DNA of 64,000 nucleotides from Bacteroidaceae bacterium (GCA_017467885.1 JAFUKC010000021.1:34725-98724); one strand, 5' to 3'. Positions 20,627-31,120 are shown, numbered from the stretch's first letter. Translations and numbers: made by a program. The notes: generated by a model from the letters alone, not told the origin.

Positions 20627-22465
20627 ATGAAAACATTCAGATATATACTTATTTTGTTGCTTTTGATTGCATCGGCAACAGAGATAAAATCACAGACAAA
20701 CGAATACTTCACACACACTGTCAGCAAAGGGCAAACACTCTATTCAATTTCGCGTATGTATAACACAACCGTAAAGGAATTGATAGAAGAGAACCCCGAA
20801 TGTGCAATTAAATTATCTGTAGGCCAGAAACTGAAGATAAAACAAAGAAACAACATAAACGAACAAACCGCCGACAACACTAACGGTGCAAGGTACCACA
20901 CCATACAACCGGGCGAAACATTGTATCGTTTAGGACAATTGTACCAAATAACCCCGCAAGAGATTTGTGCTGCAAACCCGGGCCTTTCAATATCAAACTT
21001 CAGAAGCGGTGAAGTAATACTTATACCCGTACCGGCCAAACGCATTGTCCCTGTAATAAAAGAAGAGCAAAAAAGCACAGAAGAGGACGATGGGATAACC
21101 ATCCGTACTGTGCATAAGGTTGAAAAGGGTGAAACAATCTACAGCATCACAAGACGTTACGGAATTACAGAGGAGGAGTTAAAGGCAGCCAACCCCGATT
21201 TGAATCCGGACAAGAAAAAACTTAAAAAGAATACACAGCTTAAGATTCCCTATTCGCAAATAGACCTTGCAGCAATAGAGAACGAAAAAAGGATTAAGGA
21301 AGAACAAAGCAATGCCGACATCTTCAGAGAATTGGAGAAGAAGAAAGATTCAATTGCGACACTCGACACATTTCAAGGTATTCGTGTGGCATTGATACTT
21401 CCTTTCCTGCTCGACAGCTATGCACCAAACGAACAGGCACGCATGGTAGAATATTACGAAGGTTTTCTGCTTGCAGTTGAGGAATTGAAACGTTACGGTT
21501 ACTCGTTCGAGATAAATACATTTGACTCCGGCCAAGAAAATACAAGCCTCGAAGCACTGATAAACAGCGGCCAACTCAACAACATGGATATTATATTCGG
21601 TGCAGTATATCCCGAGCACAACAAACAGTTGGCAAGATTTGCAAAAGAGAAAAATATACCGCTTGTGATACCGTTTACATCGAAAGAGGATGAAATTTTC
21701 CACAACCCCATGGTATATGTCGTAAACACCATGCAATCGTACTTTTTTTCAGAGGTTACCGATCATTTCCTGAAAGCATTCCCCCAGGCTAATGTTATAT
21801 TTGTAAGCGATGGAGCGAACAACAAGAGAGATTTCATTAATGCGCTCACCGACAAACTTAACGAAAAGAATGTATCACATTCCACTATAACACTTGAACA
21901 ATTAAACGACCAAGAGAATAACGTAGCGACATTGTCGGGACTGTTGAAAGAGGACAAAGAGAACATATTCATTCCTACATCATCGAAACAGACAGTTTTG
22001 AGTTCAATGTTGCCGACGCTTATCCTGCTAAACAACGATACTATAGCATTGCCCGAATACAAGTTGTTCGGCTATCCCGAATGGCAGATTTACGCCGGCA
22101 ATATGGACAGTCGTATCTACGAGGTCGATACATACTTCTATGCATCATTCTTCAGCCACGCCACGTTACCCGAAACTGCCAGATTCCAGAACGAATTCAT
22201 CCGTTGGTATAACCGCAGCCTGCAAAACATATACCCGCGTTACGGCATGCTTGGGCACGATACAGCATACGCATTCCTGCTTGCCATAAGCAAATACGGG
22301 ACAGACATGCCGCTACATATAAACAACCTTGCCTTCACACCGGTGCAAACAGGTTTCAAGTTCGAGCGAGTGAACAATTGGGGTGGCATGGTAAACAAAA
22401 AGATTTATTTTGTACATTATACTCCACAGTACAATATTGAAAAAATAGATTTTGACAAGCAATGA
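20627..22465 (+). CDS. LysM-domain protein fused to a periplasmic ligand-binding domain
   Basis: A 612-residue protein from the ATG at 20627 (a GTG four codons earlier is less likely). A signal peptide (to about residue 23) is followed by three LysM repeats at roughly 26-70, 88-132 and 162-206, each with the (Y/H)xVxKGxTLYxIxxxY pattern, which bind peptidoglycan. A charged helix (about 210-240) leads to a type 1 periplasmic-binding-protein-like domain (IRVALILPFLLD, then DIIFGAVYPEHN, IPLVIPFTSKEDE). It should be periplasmic or on the wall-facing side of the outer membrane. It resembles the LpoA-type pairing of a cell-wall context with a binding-protein fold; function is inference. It overlaps the next gene by four bases. 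Confidence 0.85.
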   Translation: MKTFRYILILLLLIASATEIKSQTNEYFTHTVSKGQTLYSISRMYNTTVKELIEENPECAIKLSVGQKLKIKQRNNINEQTADNTNGARYHTIQPGETLYRLGQLYQITPQEICAANPGLSISNFRSGEVILIPVPAKRIVPVIKEEQKSTEEDDGITIRTVHKVEKGETIYSITRRYGITEEELKAANPDLNPDKKKLKKNTQLKIPYSQIDLAAIENEKRIKEEQSNADIFRELEKKKDSIATLDTFQGIRVALILPFLLDSYAPNEQARMVEYYEGFLLAVEELKRYGYSFEINTFDSGQENTSLEALINSGQLNNMDIIFGAVYPEHNKQLARFAKEKNIPLVIPFTSKEDEIFHNPMVYVVNTMQSYFFSEVTDHFLKAFPQANVIFVSDGANNKRDFINALTDKLNEKNVSHSTITLEQLNDQENNVATLSGLLKEDKENIFIPTSSKQTVLSSMLPTLILLNNDTIALPEYKLFGYPEWQIYAGNMDSRIYEVDTYFYASFFSHATLPETARFQNEFIRWYNRSLQNIYPRYGMLGHDTAYAFLLAISKYGTDMPLHINNLAFTPVQTGFKFERVNNWGGMVNKKIYFVHYTPQYNIEKIDFDKQ

Positions 22466-23151
22466 AAAGGATTTTCCATTTCATATTAACCATATTCGCC
22501 GTTACAACGTTATCGGCACAAATAGAGCAACCACGCAATATTCTTGAAGTGGGATTTGCCGGTGGATTGAATTTAAGCAAGATGGACATTCAGCCCACCA
22601 TGCGCCAAACATATCTTAAAGGACTCAACGGCGGTATAAGCATCAGATACACAAGCGAAAAATACTTTAATATGATTTGCGCCGCACAATTAGAGGTAAA
22701 CTTCTCGCAACGCGGATGGGTGGAAGATTTTGACGACGAAACAGGCAACGGATACAGCCACACACTCAATTATATCGAAATACCCTTTTTTGCACATCTT
22801 GCATTTGGAAAGGAACCCCACGGGCTACAGTTTTTCATAAACCTGGGACCGCAAATAGGCTTACTGTTGAGCGATAGCGAAAAGTATGACGGTGAATGGA
22901 GTGTACAGGAACGACCACAAAGCCTGCAACCTATATATGGAAAACAGATAGAGCGGGAATTTGAATATGGCATTGCCGGCGGATTGGGCTTGGAACTTAA
23001 AACAAAAATAGGCAATTTCTTTATAGAAGGACGCTATTATTATGGATTGAGCGACATATTCAACAACTCTAAAACCGATGAATTTGGCCGTTCGGCAAAC
23101 AACACAATCTCGGCACGCATGGGATACTCGTTCCCCATATTCAATAAATAA
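22462..23151 (+). CDS. PorT-family outer-membrane beta-barrel protein
   Basis: A 229-residue protein with signal peptide (cleavage after TLSA) and a pattern of alternating hydrophobic strands: VGFAGGLNLSKM, LKGLNGGISIRY, AQLEVNFSQRGW, YIEIPFFAHLAF, and a terminal ARMGYSFPIF, where the C-terminal aromatic fits outer-membrane insertion by the BAM complex. This is the PorT/OmpW-like fold widespread in Bacteroidota. The ATGA overlap with the LysM gene means the two are translationally coupled, so a wall-to-outer-membrane role is likely. Exact function unknown. Confidence 0.82.
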   Translation: MKRIFHFILTIFAVTTLSAQIEQPRNILEVGFAGGLNLSKMDIQPTMRQTYLKGLNGGISIRYTSEKYFNMICAAQLEVNFSQRGWVEDFDDETGNGYSHTLNYIEIPFFAHLAFGKEPHGLQFFINLGPQIGLLLSDSEKYDGEWSVQERPQSLQPIYGKQIEREFEYGIAGGLGLELKTKIGNFFIEGRYYYGLSDIFNNSKTDEFGRSANNTISARMGYSFPIFNK

Positions 23152-23182
23152 TAACCTTAACGATATATGAAGTTGCTTAAAT

Positions 23183-24082
23183 TCAACAACTTCTAAAGAG
23201 TCTTCGCAGGAATGCCATTGTACGTATCCTGCAATTTTGATACGCCCACATACAACGAAGAACAGCAACCTTTACTGTGGGGAAATGACGATAAGCACGA
23301 GTGTAGGCCAACTTTCCATCGTGCATCATACGCAACTGCTTCAACAGAGCCACCTCGCTGTTTATGGTTTTTGAGTGGTCGTGAATAAACGAACAGTCGA
23401 GAAGAAGATAACTCGAACGCCCTGCATCCTTCAATTTTCGTGCAAGGAAACGCTCTTCGCAGAAGAGAAAGGTATCTTCGGAAAAGAACCCCACATTTCG
23501 AAACAAGTCATAAGAGATAAACACAAAGCATCCGGGAATAACATCGACACGACGTACTGCTAAATGAGAACAATTCTCCTTGAATGTTAATGCACAACGC
23601 TGTCGCTTCGAGAACATATATGTATATGACAGTACATCGTGTAAAAAACCGGGTAACACAAGTGTTTTGCAATCGACTTCACCCGACGGATATTGCTGCA
23701 ATGGTGCCATCGCGCCGGCATCATCTATCCTTTCATATACAATAACCAACTTATCGAGCAACGAAATATCGAAATGAACATCATTGTTCAAGACCAAAGC
23801 ATAATCGGGTGAAAAACTTTCGAGCAGACGCAGCCCCACATTGTTACCCTTTGCAAAACCCGAGTTTTCGCTGTTTGCATGTATGTACACATTGGGTATA
23901 TTGCCTAACTTATCCTTCAGATACGTATATGATTCGTTTGGTGAAGCATTATCCACAATCTGAATAATAAGTTCATGTGGAGTTTCCTGCGACAGCAGTT
24001 CCTTTACAAGTATCTCTGTATCGAGATATGATTTGTAATTAAGAATTACGATACCTATTTTTCGGCAGCCTGTACTACTCAT
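23183..24082 (-). CDS. Glycosyltransferase family 2, rhamnosyltransferase-like
   Basis: A 299-residue GT-A enzyme. It starts with IGIVILNYKSYLDTE, has the nucleotide-sugar segment VDNASPNES, the NSGFAKGNNVGL motif typical of rhamnosyl- and related transferases, and the DxD-like metal site in LVLNNDVHF. It probably adds a sugar (possibly rhamnose, since the dTDP-rhamnose genes are nearby) to a lipid-linked repeat unit on the cytosolic face. The acceptor is not predictable. It overlaps the flippase gene by four bases in a three-gene minus-strand group with rfbB. Confidence 0.88.
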   Translation of the reverse strand: MSSTGCRKIGIVILNYKSYLDTEILVKELLSQETPHELIIQIVDNASPNESYTYLKDKLGNIPNVYIHANSENSGFAKGNNVGLRLLESFSPDYALVLNNDVHFDISLLDKLVIVYERIDDAGAMAPLQQYPSGEVDCKTLVLPGFLHDVLSYTYMFSKRQRCALTFKENCSHLAVRRVDVIPGCFVFISYDLFRNVGFFSEDTFLFCEERFLARKLKDAGRSSYLLLDCSFIHDHSKTINSEVALLKQLRMMHDGKLAYTRAYRHFPTVKVAVLRCMWAYQNCRIRTMAFLRRLFRSC

Positions 24083-25518
24083 CTCTTTAATGTGAATTTT
24101 GAAATTACAGAACCGGCAATAATCATCAACTGTTCATTCCTTTTAATATATATATTTATAAGAATAAACAGTACTACATTTAAAGGTACAGCCACCCACA
24201 TGGCTATATCCGATGGCGTCATAAAATATATTATGCCATCGATAAGTACATAAGGAAGAGAATAGAGTAAAGTATTCATAATACGACCAAATTCTATATC
24301 GATAGAGACATAACGTTTCATCATAAACAGCCCGGCAACAAGCACCGCAACCTCGGAAAAGGACCATGCCAAGGCCGAACCTACTGCACCGTATCGAGGT
24401 GTCAACCACAGATTCACCGCAATACCGGTGAAGGCACCTACTGTAGAGACTATCATTATCGGACGATTAGAGGTCGATGCCATAAGGAATTGCTGCACCA
24501 CAATCTGCTCCATCCCAATTACAATCAGAAGGAGTATCACGATACGAAACGGCAGAATTGCACCTTCGTAACCACTTCCGGCCAATAGTGAGATTATTTG
24601 TGGAGAGAAGAAAAGCACAAATATTATCAATGGTAGCGACAACAAGAAGAGCAAGTCGAATGTATCGTTGGCCATACGCTGTAATTTATTGTGTTCACCT
24701 GCGTGCAACATCGCACTCACACGCGGAATCATAACAGTTGTAAAAGCAGTAAAAACAGCCATTAATATCGTGTACAATTTTGTAGCAGTTGTAAAATAAC
24801 CGGCCTGTGTGTCACCGGCAACAAAGCCCAAAAATATCACATTAAACGTTGTATACATGGATGTAAGTACCCTGTAATAACCGAATGTAAATATCGGCAG
24901 CAAGCAATCGGTGATACACAATCTTTTAAAATTCCATTGCCTGAAAGCCCGGCTGCAATACCAATTACAAAGTGCATTCACAACAACAACCAATGTTGTA
25001 AGCAGATAATACAACAGAACATCGTTACAGTTCTTTACAAAAAGCAAAACAGAAACAACATACACTGTATTTACCGCAACAGAACGAAGTGTAATATATT
25101 TAAAACGTTCTATTCCCTGAAAGAACCATTCTATAAGAAACAGATTGAAAACAATCTTCAGAACACCAATAAACAGGAAGGGTTTGTAAGGTTGTAACCT
25201 GTCAAAATACAATGTGGCAACCACAAGTATTGCAACAGATATTATGGTAAGCAACACATTCACAATAAAGAGGTTTGTGAACACCGAACTCCTACGATTT
25301 AAATCGCTGCCACACCGCGCAATTTCGCGTACTCCGTAGCTGCCTATGCCAAGCATCGAGAAAATAACAAAGTAGTTCACAATCCCATCCACAAAACCAC
25401 ATACACCTATTTTATCGGCTCCTAACACACGCGATACGTAAGGGTATGTTATAAGCGGAAACAGATAATTACACAGCGTAAGTATCAGATTATATCCGAA
25501 ATTTTTTCTAATGCTCAT
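24079..25518 (-). CDS. Wzx-type oligosaccharide flippase
   Basis: A 479-residue polytopic membrane protein with 12-14 predicted hydrophobic helices. It starts MSIRKNFGYNLILTLCNYLFPLITYPYVSRVLGAD in character (N-terminal family pattern with YP.(L/V)(S/A)R.LG...G). The MOP/MATE-like family flips undecaprenyl-linked repeat units across the inner membrane. It lies between rfbB and the glycosyltransferase and so belongs to the same polysaccharide pathway as the Wza/Wzc genes at 31.8-35 kb. Confidence 0.9.
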   Translation of the reverse strand: MSIRKNFGYNLILTLCNYLFPLITYPYVSRVLGADKIGVCGFVDGIVNYFVIFSMLGIGSYGVREIARCGSDLNRRSSVFTNLFIVNVLLTIISVAILVVATLYFDRLQPYKPFLFIGVLKIVFNLFLIEWFFQGIERFKYITLRSVAVNTVYVVSVLLFVKNCNDVLLYYLLTTLVVVVNALCNWYCSRAFRQWNFKRLCITDCLLPIFTFGYYRVLTSMYTTFNVIFLGFVAGDTQAGYFTTATKLYTILMAVFTAFTTVMIPRVSAMLHAGEHNKLQRMANDTFDLLFLLSLPLIIFVLFFSPQIISLLAGSGYEGAILPFRIVILLLIVIGMEQIVVQQFLMASTSNRPIMIVSTVGAFTGIAVNLWLTPRYGAVGSALAWSFSEVAVLVAGLFMMKRYVSIDIEFGRIMNTLLYSLPYVLIDGIIYFMTPSDIAMWVAVPLNVVLFILINIYIKRNEQLMIIAGSVISKFTLKR

Positions 25519-25544
25519 GTATTGCAGCTACATTGCCAAGGCTG

Positions 25545-26645
25545 TTAACGGCCTTTATACATCTCCTCATAATATTTCTCATAATCTCCGGTGGTAATAT
25601 TATCCATCCACTCCTGATTATCGAGATACCAACCGACAGTCTTTTCTATACCCTCTTCGAATTGCAACGAAGGCTCCCAACCAAGTTCTTTTTTCAGTTT
25701 CGAACTATCTATTGCATAGCGTAAATCGTGCCCTGCCCTATCTGTAACGTACGTAATCAAATCGAGCGAGCTGCCTTCGGGATTACCCAGCAACCTATCT
25801 ACGGTTTTTACGATTACCTTTATCAAATCAATATTCTTCCATTCATTGAAGCCTCCAATGTTATAAGTCTCGGCATCTTTGCCATTATGAAAAATAACAT
25901 CAATTGCACGCGCATGGTCAATTACATACAACCAATCGCGTACATTCTCCCCTTTACCGTATACAGGCAATGGTTTACGATTTCTTATATTGTTTATAAA
26001 CAAAGGTATAAGTTTCTCGGGGAATTGATATGGCCCATAATTATTGGAACAGTTCGTAACAATTGTGGGCATGCCGTATGTATCATGAAAAGCACGCACA
26101 AAATGGTCACTGCTTGCTTTTGAGGCCGAATAAGGACTGTGAGGATTATACTTTGTTGTCTCCACAAAGAACTCATCGCCATACGGCGGTTCACCATCGG
26201 GACGAGTCAGTTCCAACGCTCCGTATACCTCGTCGGTCGAGATATGATAAAAACGCTTCCCTGCGTAACCTTCGGGTAAAGACTCCCAGTATAATTTTGC
26301 AGCCTGCAACAACGACAAAGTACCCATAACATTTGTACGCGCAAAGGTAAAGGGGTCTTTTATAGAACGGTCCACGTGACTCTCTGCCGCAAGATGGATT
26401 ATACCATCGACATTATACTGCCCCATAAGTGCAAACATCGTATCAAAATCACATATATCGGCCTTTACAAATGTGTAATTGGTTGCATCTTCAACATCCT
26501 TAAGATTTGCCAGATTTCCGGCATAAGTGAGTTTATCGACGTTTATCACACGATAATCGGGATATTTATTCACAAAAAGACGTACCACATGACTGCCAAT
26601 GAAACCGGCACCGCCGGTAATGATTATATTGCGCTTAAACTTCAT
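25545..26645 (-). CDS. rfbB: dTDP-glucose 4,6-dehydratase
   Basis: A 366-residue extended SDR enzyme that converts dTDP-glucose to dTDP-4-keto-6-deoxyglucose, the second step to dTDP-rhamnose. The NAD-binding motif is [10 protein letters not shown], the catalytic block is HISTDEVYG, and Tyr-x3-Lys is in YSASKASSDH, followed by the family hallmark NCSNNYGPYQFPEKLIP. It is the first gene of the minus-strand group. Its three pathway partners rfbA, rfbC and rfbD are 8-10 kb away on the opposite strand. Confidence 0.96.
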   Translation of the reverse strand: MKFKRNIIITGGAGFIGSHVVRLFVNKYPDYRVINVDKLTYAGNLANLKDVEDATNYTFVKADICDFDTMFALMGQYNVDGIIHLAAESHVDRSIKDPFTFARTNVMGTLSLLQAAKLYWESLPEGYAGKRFYHISTDEVYGALELTRPDGEPPYGDEFFVETTKYNPHSPYSASKASSDHFVRAFHDTYGMPTIVTNCSNNYGPYQFPEKLIPLFINNIRNRKPLPVYGKGENVRDWLYVIDHARAIDVIFHNGKDAETYNIGGFNEWKNIDLIKVIVKTVDRLLGNPEGSSLDLITYVTDRAGHDLRYAIDSSKLKKELGWEPSLQFEEGIEKTVGWYLDNQEWMDNITTGDYEKYYEEMYKGR

Positions 26646-26722
26646 ACTTTTACCTGTTTACAGCCAATAACGTAGAAATGTAACATTTATTGGCCGATTA
26701 TATTTCATTAATTCTTTATTGT

Positions 26723-26752
26723 GATTGTACGAGGCTCCCGACTCGTACAATC
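26723..26752 (-). terminator. Hairpin after the GH2 gene, probable terminator
   Basis: Perfect 11-bp arms GATTGTACGAG (26723-26733) and its complement (26742-26752), loop of eight. On the minus strand it is followed by ACAATAAAG, so the U-run is poor. A smaller AGAGG/CCTCT hairpin at 26764-26778 lies just after the stop codon. Confidence 0.5.
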
Positions 26753-26779
26753 TGCTTATTTATAGAGGCAGAACCTCTT

Positions 26780-29700
26780 TTACTGTTTGATAAGTTCAAA
26801 CTCGGCACCCGAACCAAAGTCTTGGCCATTTTGCGAATTCAGACCGGTGAAACGCACATAACGCGCCTTTACCGGTGCAGGGAAGATAACCTCCTTCACC
26901 TTTGAAGAGCCATCGAAGCTTCCCTTTACAACCGGCTCGCCCCAAGTCTTTCCATCGTTGCTCACCTGAATGGTATAATCCTTAATGCTTCCGTTATTGC
27001 CACCATCTTGACGAGGCATATACTTAAAGCCCTTTATCATTGTCTCCTCGGCAGCATCAAAATCTATATAATGAGGATATATCGCAACTGTAACAGAATA
27101 CATGGTGTGCCAGATGGTTGTAGGATCACCATCTACAAGATTAGTACCTTCGTTACCAACCTCCTGACTCGATGTAAATACAACCGATACAGGAATAGCT
27201 GTAATTTCGGGATAGCTGTAGGTAGCAGCCAATTCGGGAGTCTGTTTCTCCCATACGATTATTTCACCACCGGCACTCATATCTACAGGAGCCGTATATT
27301 TAACCTTCTTGCCACGTTTGCCAACCTTATAATAAATTTCGGCATTTTCTTTATTGCAACTCATGGTTACAAGGCCCTTCACATCTCGAGAAAGAATTAC
27401 CGGAACCACACCCGAAGGGAGCACATTCGCCTGTTTGATATACTCACCGGCCTTTACCGGACGCATGATGAATCCCATGGAATTCTCACCCGATTTTACT
27501 CGGTCAGGATCGAGCGGACCACCCTGACCGCAACTGTTACCACCAAGACCGGTAACCTTTTTATCAAGATGCAACCATGTACCTGACGACTCGGGCAACT
27601 GGTGAGGATGCGCAGCAATGGTAAGCTCAATATCATTCCAAGGCAAAGCCGATGTAGACATACGCTCGGTAGGTATAAATATCACACCACTGCCTGAATT
27701 GTTTGTCAGGGCGGCCCATCGAACATCCTCGCGGTTGGCCATATCCTGTGGTTTGGGGAACTTTTCGAACTGCGAAGCCACCGTACTGCGGTGTTGCTCA
27801 ATAAAGGCACCTGTACAACGGTCGTTGTAATTGTTCTGTGGACCACGGCCATAATAGGTATAGTTACCCAATCCTTTAGAAAGCTGCAAATCGTAACCGA
27901 TACGGGCCAAGTCTACTGTAGCCTTGCTTCCTGTGATAGAACTGTTCAACTCAACAGAACCATCGGGATAAATCGTGTATATACGGTTCGATATAAAATG
28001 GAAATCATCGGTACCCATCTTGTGCGCCTCATTCCGAAGTGTCCAACTGTTGTCTCTGTGGCTTATACGACGAACCGGATACTCGGCTTGCGAACGAACC
28101 GTATATTGCAATACGATGCTTCCATCGCGGTTCTTCTTTGAAACAAACGACATAACGCTGTCCTTAAGATTATGCAAACCATTTGTATACCAAGCGTTCC
28201 ATGCCCAATTATCATTATCGACAGGAGCACGGTAAGCACCAATTTTCATTACATTGCCCGGAGCAAAAATCTCATTTCCATCATAGGAAACACTATAAAG
28301 GACACCCTTGTTGTTATCAAACACAAGATTGAAAATACTACCTTCCAATCCACTCGAGATTGACGTAAAGCTCTTGTCTTCAACTGAATATTTCTCAAAA
28401 CGTATCTTTTCGTCACTTTTGGCTGCATCGGCAAGATAAACACTCTTGGCCGCATCTTTCAAAAGAAGCTGCTCTTCCATCTGGACATATCCCTTATTTG
28501 CCCACGGTTCATCCTTTTTCAGTTTGAATTGAACCTTTACAAAGTACTCTTTATCGGGCATAAAAGCTACATTCGAGAAATCGGGCTTGAACTCGGCACG
28601 TTTACGCGGTGCAATTGCCATATCGGAAAGGTAATATCCGGCAACCTCTTTGCCATCTTCCCAAAGCGACACACGAATATCCATATCGGAGAGAGTGTTG
28701 AAATAGCGCTTGTTGAAAATTTCAACATTACCATTCTCAAGCATCTTTACACCAACATTCTGATAAACCTTCTTAACCTCCCAATATTGTGGTTTAGGAG
28801 TGTGATCGGCAAAAACAATACCATTCATACTGAAGAGGTAATCGCAAGGATATTCGCCAAAATCGCCACCGTAGGCCATGTACTTTTTACCCGTTTCAGG
28901 GTCGTAGCTCCAGAATGCCTGGTCAGCCCAATCCCAAATTGCACCACCCATGAAGAAGTTGGTACTCTCCATTGCTTCCCAATAATCGATAAGGTTACCG
29001 GAAGCATTACCCATTGAGTGAGCATATTCCGAAATATGGAAAGGATATTTTATATTAGCCTTGCCTTGTACGGCATATTGTACCCAACCGATAGAAGGAT
29101 ATTGGTTGGAACCCATATCTACAATATCGTTATTACGTTCGTACTGTACCGGACGTGAAGGGTCGAACGCATGCAAGGCCTCGTATGCCTTAACGAAGTT
29201 TATACCCGGGCCGGCCTCGTTTCCGAGCGACCAAATAACCACCGAGGGACGGTTGTGCGTTGCATACGCCATTTCCATCACACGAGCAACATGTGCATCG
29301 AGGAACTCGGGAACATGAGAAAGCGACTCTTTACCATAATAGTATTCGTGGCTCTCGATATTGGCCTCGTCCTCCAACATGATACCATACTTATCGCACA
29401 AATAGTACCAATATGGAGCATCGGAATAGTGTGCGTTACGAACATGGTTGATGTTTCCACGCTTCATAAGCATTACCTCGTTTAACATCTGCTCGCGAGT
29501 TACGGCGTGTCCACGCTCCGGGTTGCTTTCGTGACGGTTTACACCTTTCATCTTTATAGCTTTTCCATTAAGATAATAGTAGCGGCCGGCCAACCCGAAC
29601 TCATCGTCCTCGGCTTTTGTATCACGTATCTCAACTTCGCGGAATCCCATATAGGTAGATGCGGTTTCAACTACCCGGCCTTTCTTGTCCAAAAGACTTA

Positions 29701-30847
29701 CAACCAATGTATATCGGTTTGGTTCCTCGGCACTCCATTTTGCCGGATTATTAACAGGCAATGAAAGAGTTGCTGTTGCTTTTTCACCCGACAAAACAAG
29801 AGGTACATCGCTTTTCACAAGTGCACCTTCCACTATTGTATTATCGTCGCTATAAAGTTCATTCTTATAAAGTTGAGCCTGCAACTTATAACCTTTTGCC
29901 TTTTTCTTTCCAAGGTTACGTACATCCACCTCGATGTTTGCCACGGCATCTATATAATTCTCGTCAAGATCTGTCACAACACGTATATCGTGCAATTCAA
30001 CGGGATTTGTAGATGTAAGCGACACCGTACGGAAAATACCGGGCAAACGGAACATATCCTGTGCTTCGATAAACGAAGCATCGCTGTTGCGATAAACCTC
30101 TACAGCCACAACATTCTCGCCCTCAACCAGATATTTGGTGATATTGAAAGCTGCAAGGTTACGCGAGTTCTTCGAGAAACCTACATATCGACCGTTTATC
30201 CATAAATAGAAGAATGAATCCACACCATCGAAATTGATATAAACCTGGCGTCCTTTCCACTCGGACGGTACCACGAACGAACGACGATACGAACCAACTT
30301 CGTTACGGTTTTTGTACGTTGTCCAATCCTTTGAAGGTTCACGCATGACTCCGCCTTTCCAATCACCCACTGCCACCCGATGATGGAAAATAACTTTCTG
30401 GTTTACATAAATGGGAGTACCATACTTCTGCGAGCCATCCGGTTGCAAACCGTATATATTCCAACTCATTGGAACCTGAACTTTATCCCACCCAGAAACA
30501 TCGTAATCGGTTTTAAAGAAATCGACAGGACGCTCCCAAGGATTACCAACCCAATTAAAACTCCATGTGCCATCGAGCGACATATAGTATTCACTATTCT
30601 CGGGCAACACCTTACGAGCACTCTCCACATCGGGGAAAGTAAAGAACCAACCTTTAGGTTGTTCCTTGTTCAACGAGAGTTCCATGGGCGACTCCCATTC
30701 GACCAATCCCGGCTCCTGCCCCTGCTTATAACCATAGCCACGAGGTGCTTCCACATCGCCATACGCAAAACCTTTGAGCCCTTGCGCCACAACAGCACCA
30801 GAAAGAAGAAAAGCGGCTGTGATTACAGTAAGAAATCTTTTTTTCAT
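26780..30847 (-). CDS. GH2 beta-galactosidase with C-terminal F5/8 type C (CBM32-like) domain, secreted
   Basis: From the ATG at 30847 the protein has 1355 residues and starts with a signal peptide (cleavage near VVAQ). The LacZ-like core follows: sugar-binding jelly-roll, immunoglobulin-like domain, TIM barrel with acid/base Glu544 in SLGNEAGPG and nucleophile Glu607 in HISEYAHSMGN, then a beta-galactosidase small chain region. The last 300 residues add a chitobiase-like segment and a discoidin-type domain (DGDPTTIWHTMY, then YTIQVSNDGKTW) likely to bind glycans. It should act in the periplasm on beta-galactosides from host or plant glycans. It stands alone with its own promoter, between the two halves of the polysaccharide locus. 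Confidence 0.93.
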   Translation of the reverse strand: MKKRFLTVITAAFLLSGAVVAQGLKGFAYGDVEAPRGYGYKQGQEPGLVEWESPMELSLNKEQPKGWFFTFPDVESARKVLPENSEYYMSLDGTWSFNWVGNPWERPVDFFKTDYDVSGWDKVQVPMSWNIYGLQPDGSQKYGTPIYVNQKVIFHHRVAVGDWKGGVMREPSKDWTTYKNRNEVGSYRRSFVVPSEWKGRQVYINFDGVDSFFYLWINGRYVGFSKNSRNLAAFNITKYLVEGENVVAVEVYRNSDASFIEAQDMFRLPGIFRTVSLTSTNPVELHDIRVVTDLDENYIDAVANIEVDVRNLGKKKAKGYKLQAQLYKNELYSDDNTIVEGALVKSDVPLVLSGEKATATLSLPVNNPAKWSAEEPNRYTLVVSLLDKKGRVVETASTYMGFREVEIRDTKAEDDEFGLAGRYYYLNGKAIKMKGVNRHESNPERGHAVTREQMLNEVMLMKRGNINHVRNAHYSDAPYWYYLCDKYGIMLEDEANIESHEYYYGKESLSHVPEFLDAHVARVMEMAYATHNRPSVVIWSLGNEAGPGINFVKAYEALHAFDPSRPVQYERNNDIVDMGSNQYPSIGWVQYAVQGKANIKYPFHISEYAHSMGNASGNLIDYWEAMESTNFFMGGAIWDWADQAFWSYDPETGKKYMAYGGDFGEYPCDYLFSMNGIVFADHTPKPQYWEVKKVYQNVGVKMLENGNVEIFNKRYFNTLSDMDIRVSLWEDGKEVAGYYLSDMAIAPRKRAEFKPDFSNVAFMPDKEYFVKVQFKLKKDEPWANKGYVQMEEQLLLKDAAKSVYLADAAKSDEKIRFEKYSVEDKSFTSISSGLEGSIFNLVFDNNKGVLYSVSYDGNEIFAPGNVMKIGAYRAPVDNDNWAWNAWYTNGLHNLKDSVMSFVSKKNRDGSIVLQYTVRSQAEYPVRRISHRDNSWTLRNEAHKMGTDDFHFISNRIYTIYPDGSVELNSSITGSKATVDLARIGYDLQLSKGLGNYTYYGRGPQNNYNDRCTGAFIEQHRSTVASQFEKFPKPQDMANREDVRWAALTNNSGSGVIFIPTERMSTSALPWNDIELTIAAHPHQLPESSGTWLHLDKKVTGLGGNSCGQGGPLDPDRVKSGENSMGFIMRPVKAGEYIKQANVLPSGVVPVILSRDVKGLVTMSCNKENAEIYYKVGKRGKKVKYTAPVDMSAGGEIIVWEKQTPELAATYSYPEITAIPVSVVFTSSQEVGNEGTNLVDGDPTTIWHTMYSVTVAIYPHYIDFDAAEETMIKGFKYMPRQDGGNNGSIKDYTIQVSNDGKTWGEPVVKGSFDGSSKVKEVIFPAPVKARYVRFTGLNSQNGQDFGSGAEFELIKQ

Positions 30848-30961
30848 AAAAACATCCATTAAATTATATAAATCATTGTATTCTCATCTGTTACATAGAA
30901 TATGACAAAATGCGGCACCACTTGCAATCCTCCCGAACCGACGCCGAATATATACAGTTTG

Positions 30962-30992
30962 CAAATTTACTTTTTTTTCAACACAGACAAAA
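30962..30992 (-). promoter_or_regulatory. Bacteroidota promoter (-33 TTTTG, -7 TAAATTTG) for the GH2 gene
   Basis: The minus strand has TTTTG (30988-30992), an 18-bp spacer and TAAATTTG (30962-30969). Both elements match the consensus exactly. The leader is about 110 nt. Confidence 0.7.
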
Positions 30993-31086
30993 TTATTCAT
31001 TGATTAAAAATACACAGAGAATATTTTTGTGATTTTTGTGGTAAAATATTTTTGGAAATTTAAACAGCTTCTTAGCACATCATAAA

Positions 31087-31120
31087 AAAATAAAAGCCAC
31101 ATAACTGTAGCTTTTATTTT
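31087..31120 (-). terminator. Terminator of the histone-like gene
   Basis: Perfect 11-bp arms AAAATAAAAGC (31087-31097) and its complement (31110-31120), followed by an A/T-run, 41 bp after the stop codon of the Hc1-like gene. Confidence 0.75.
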
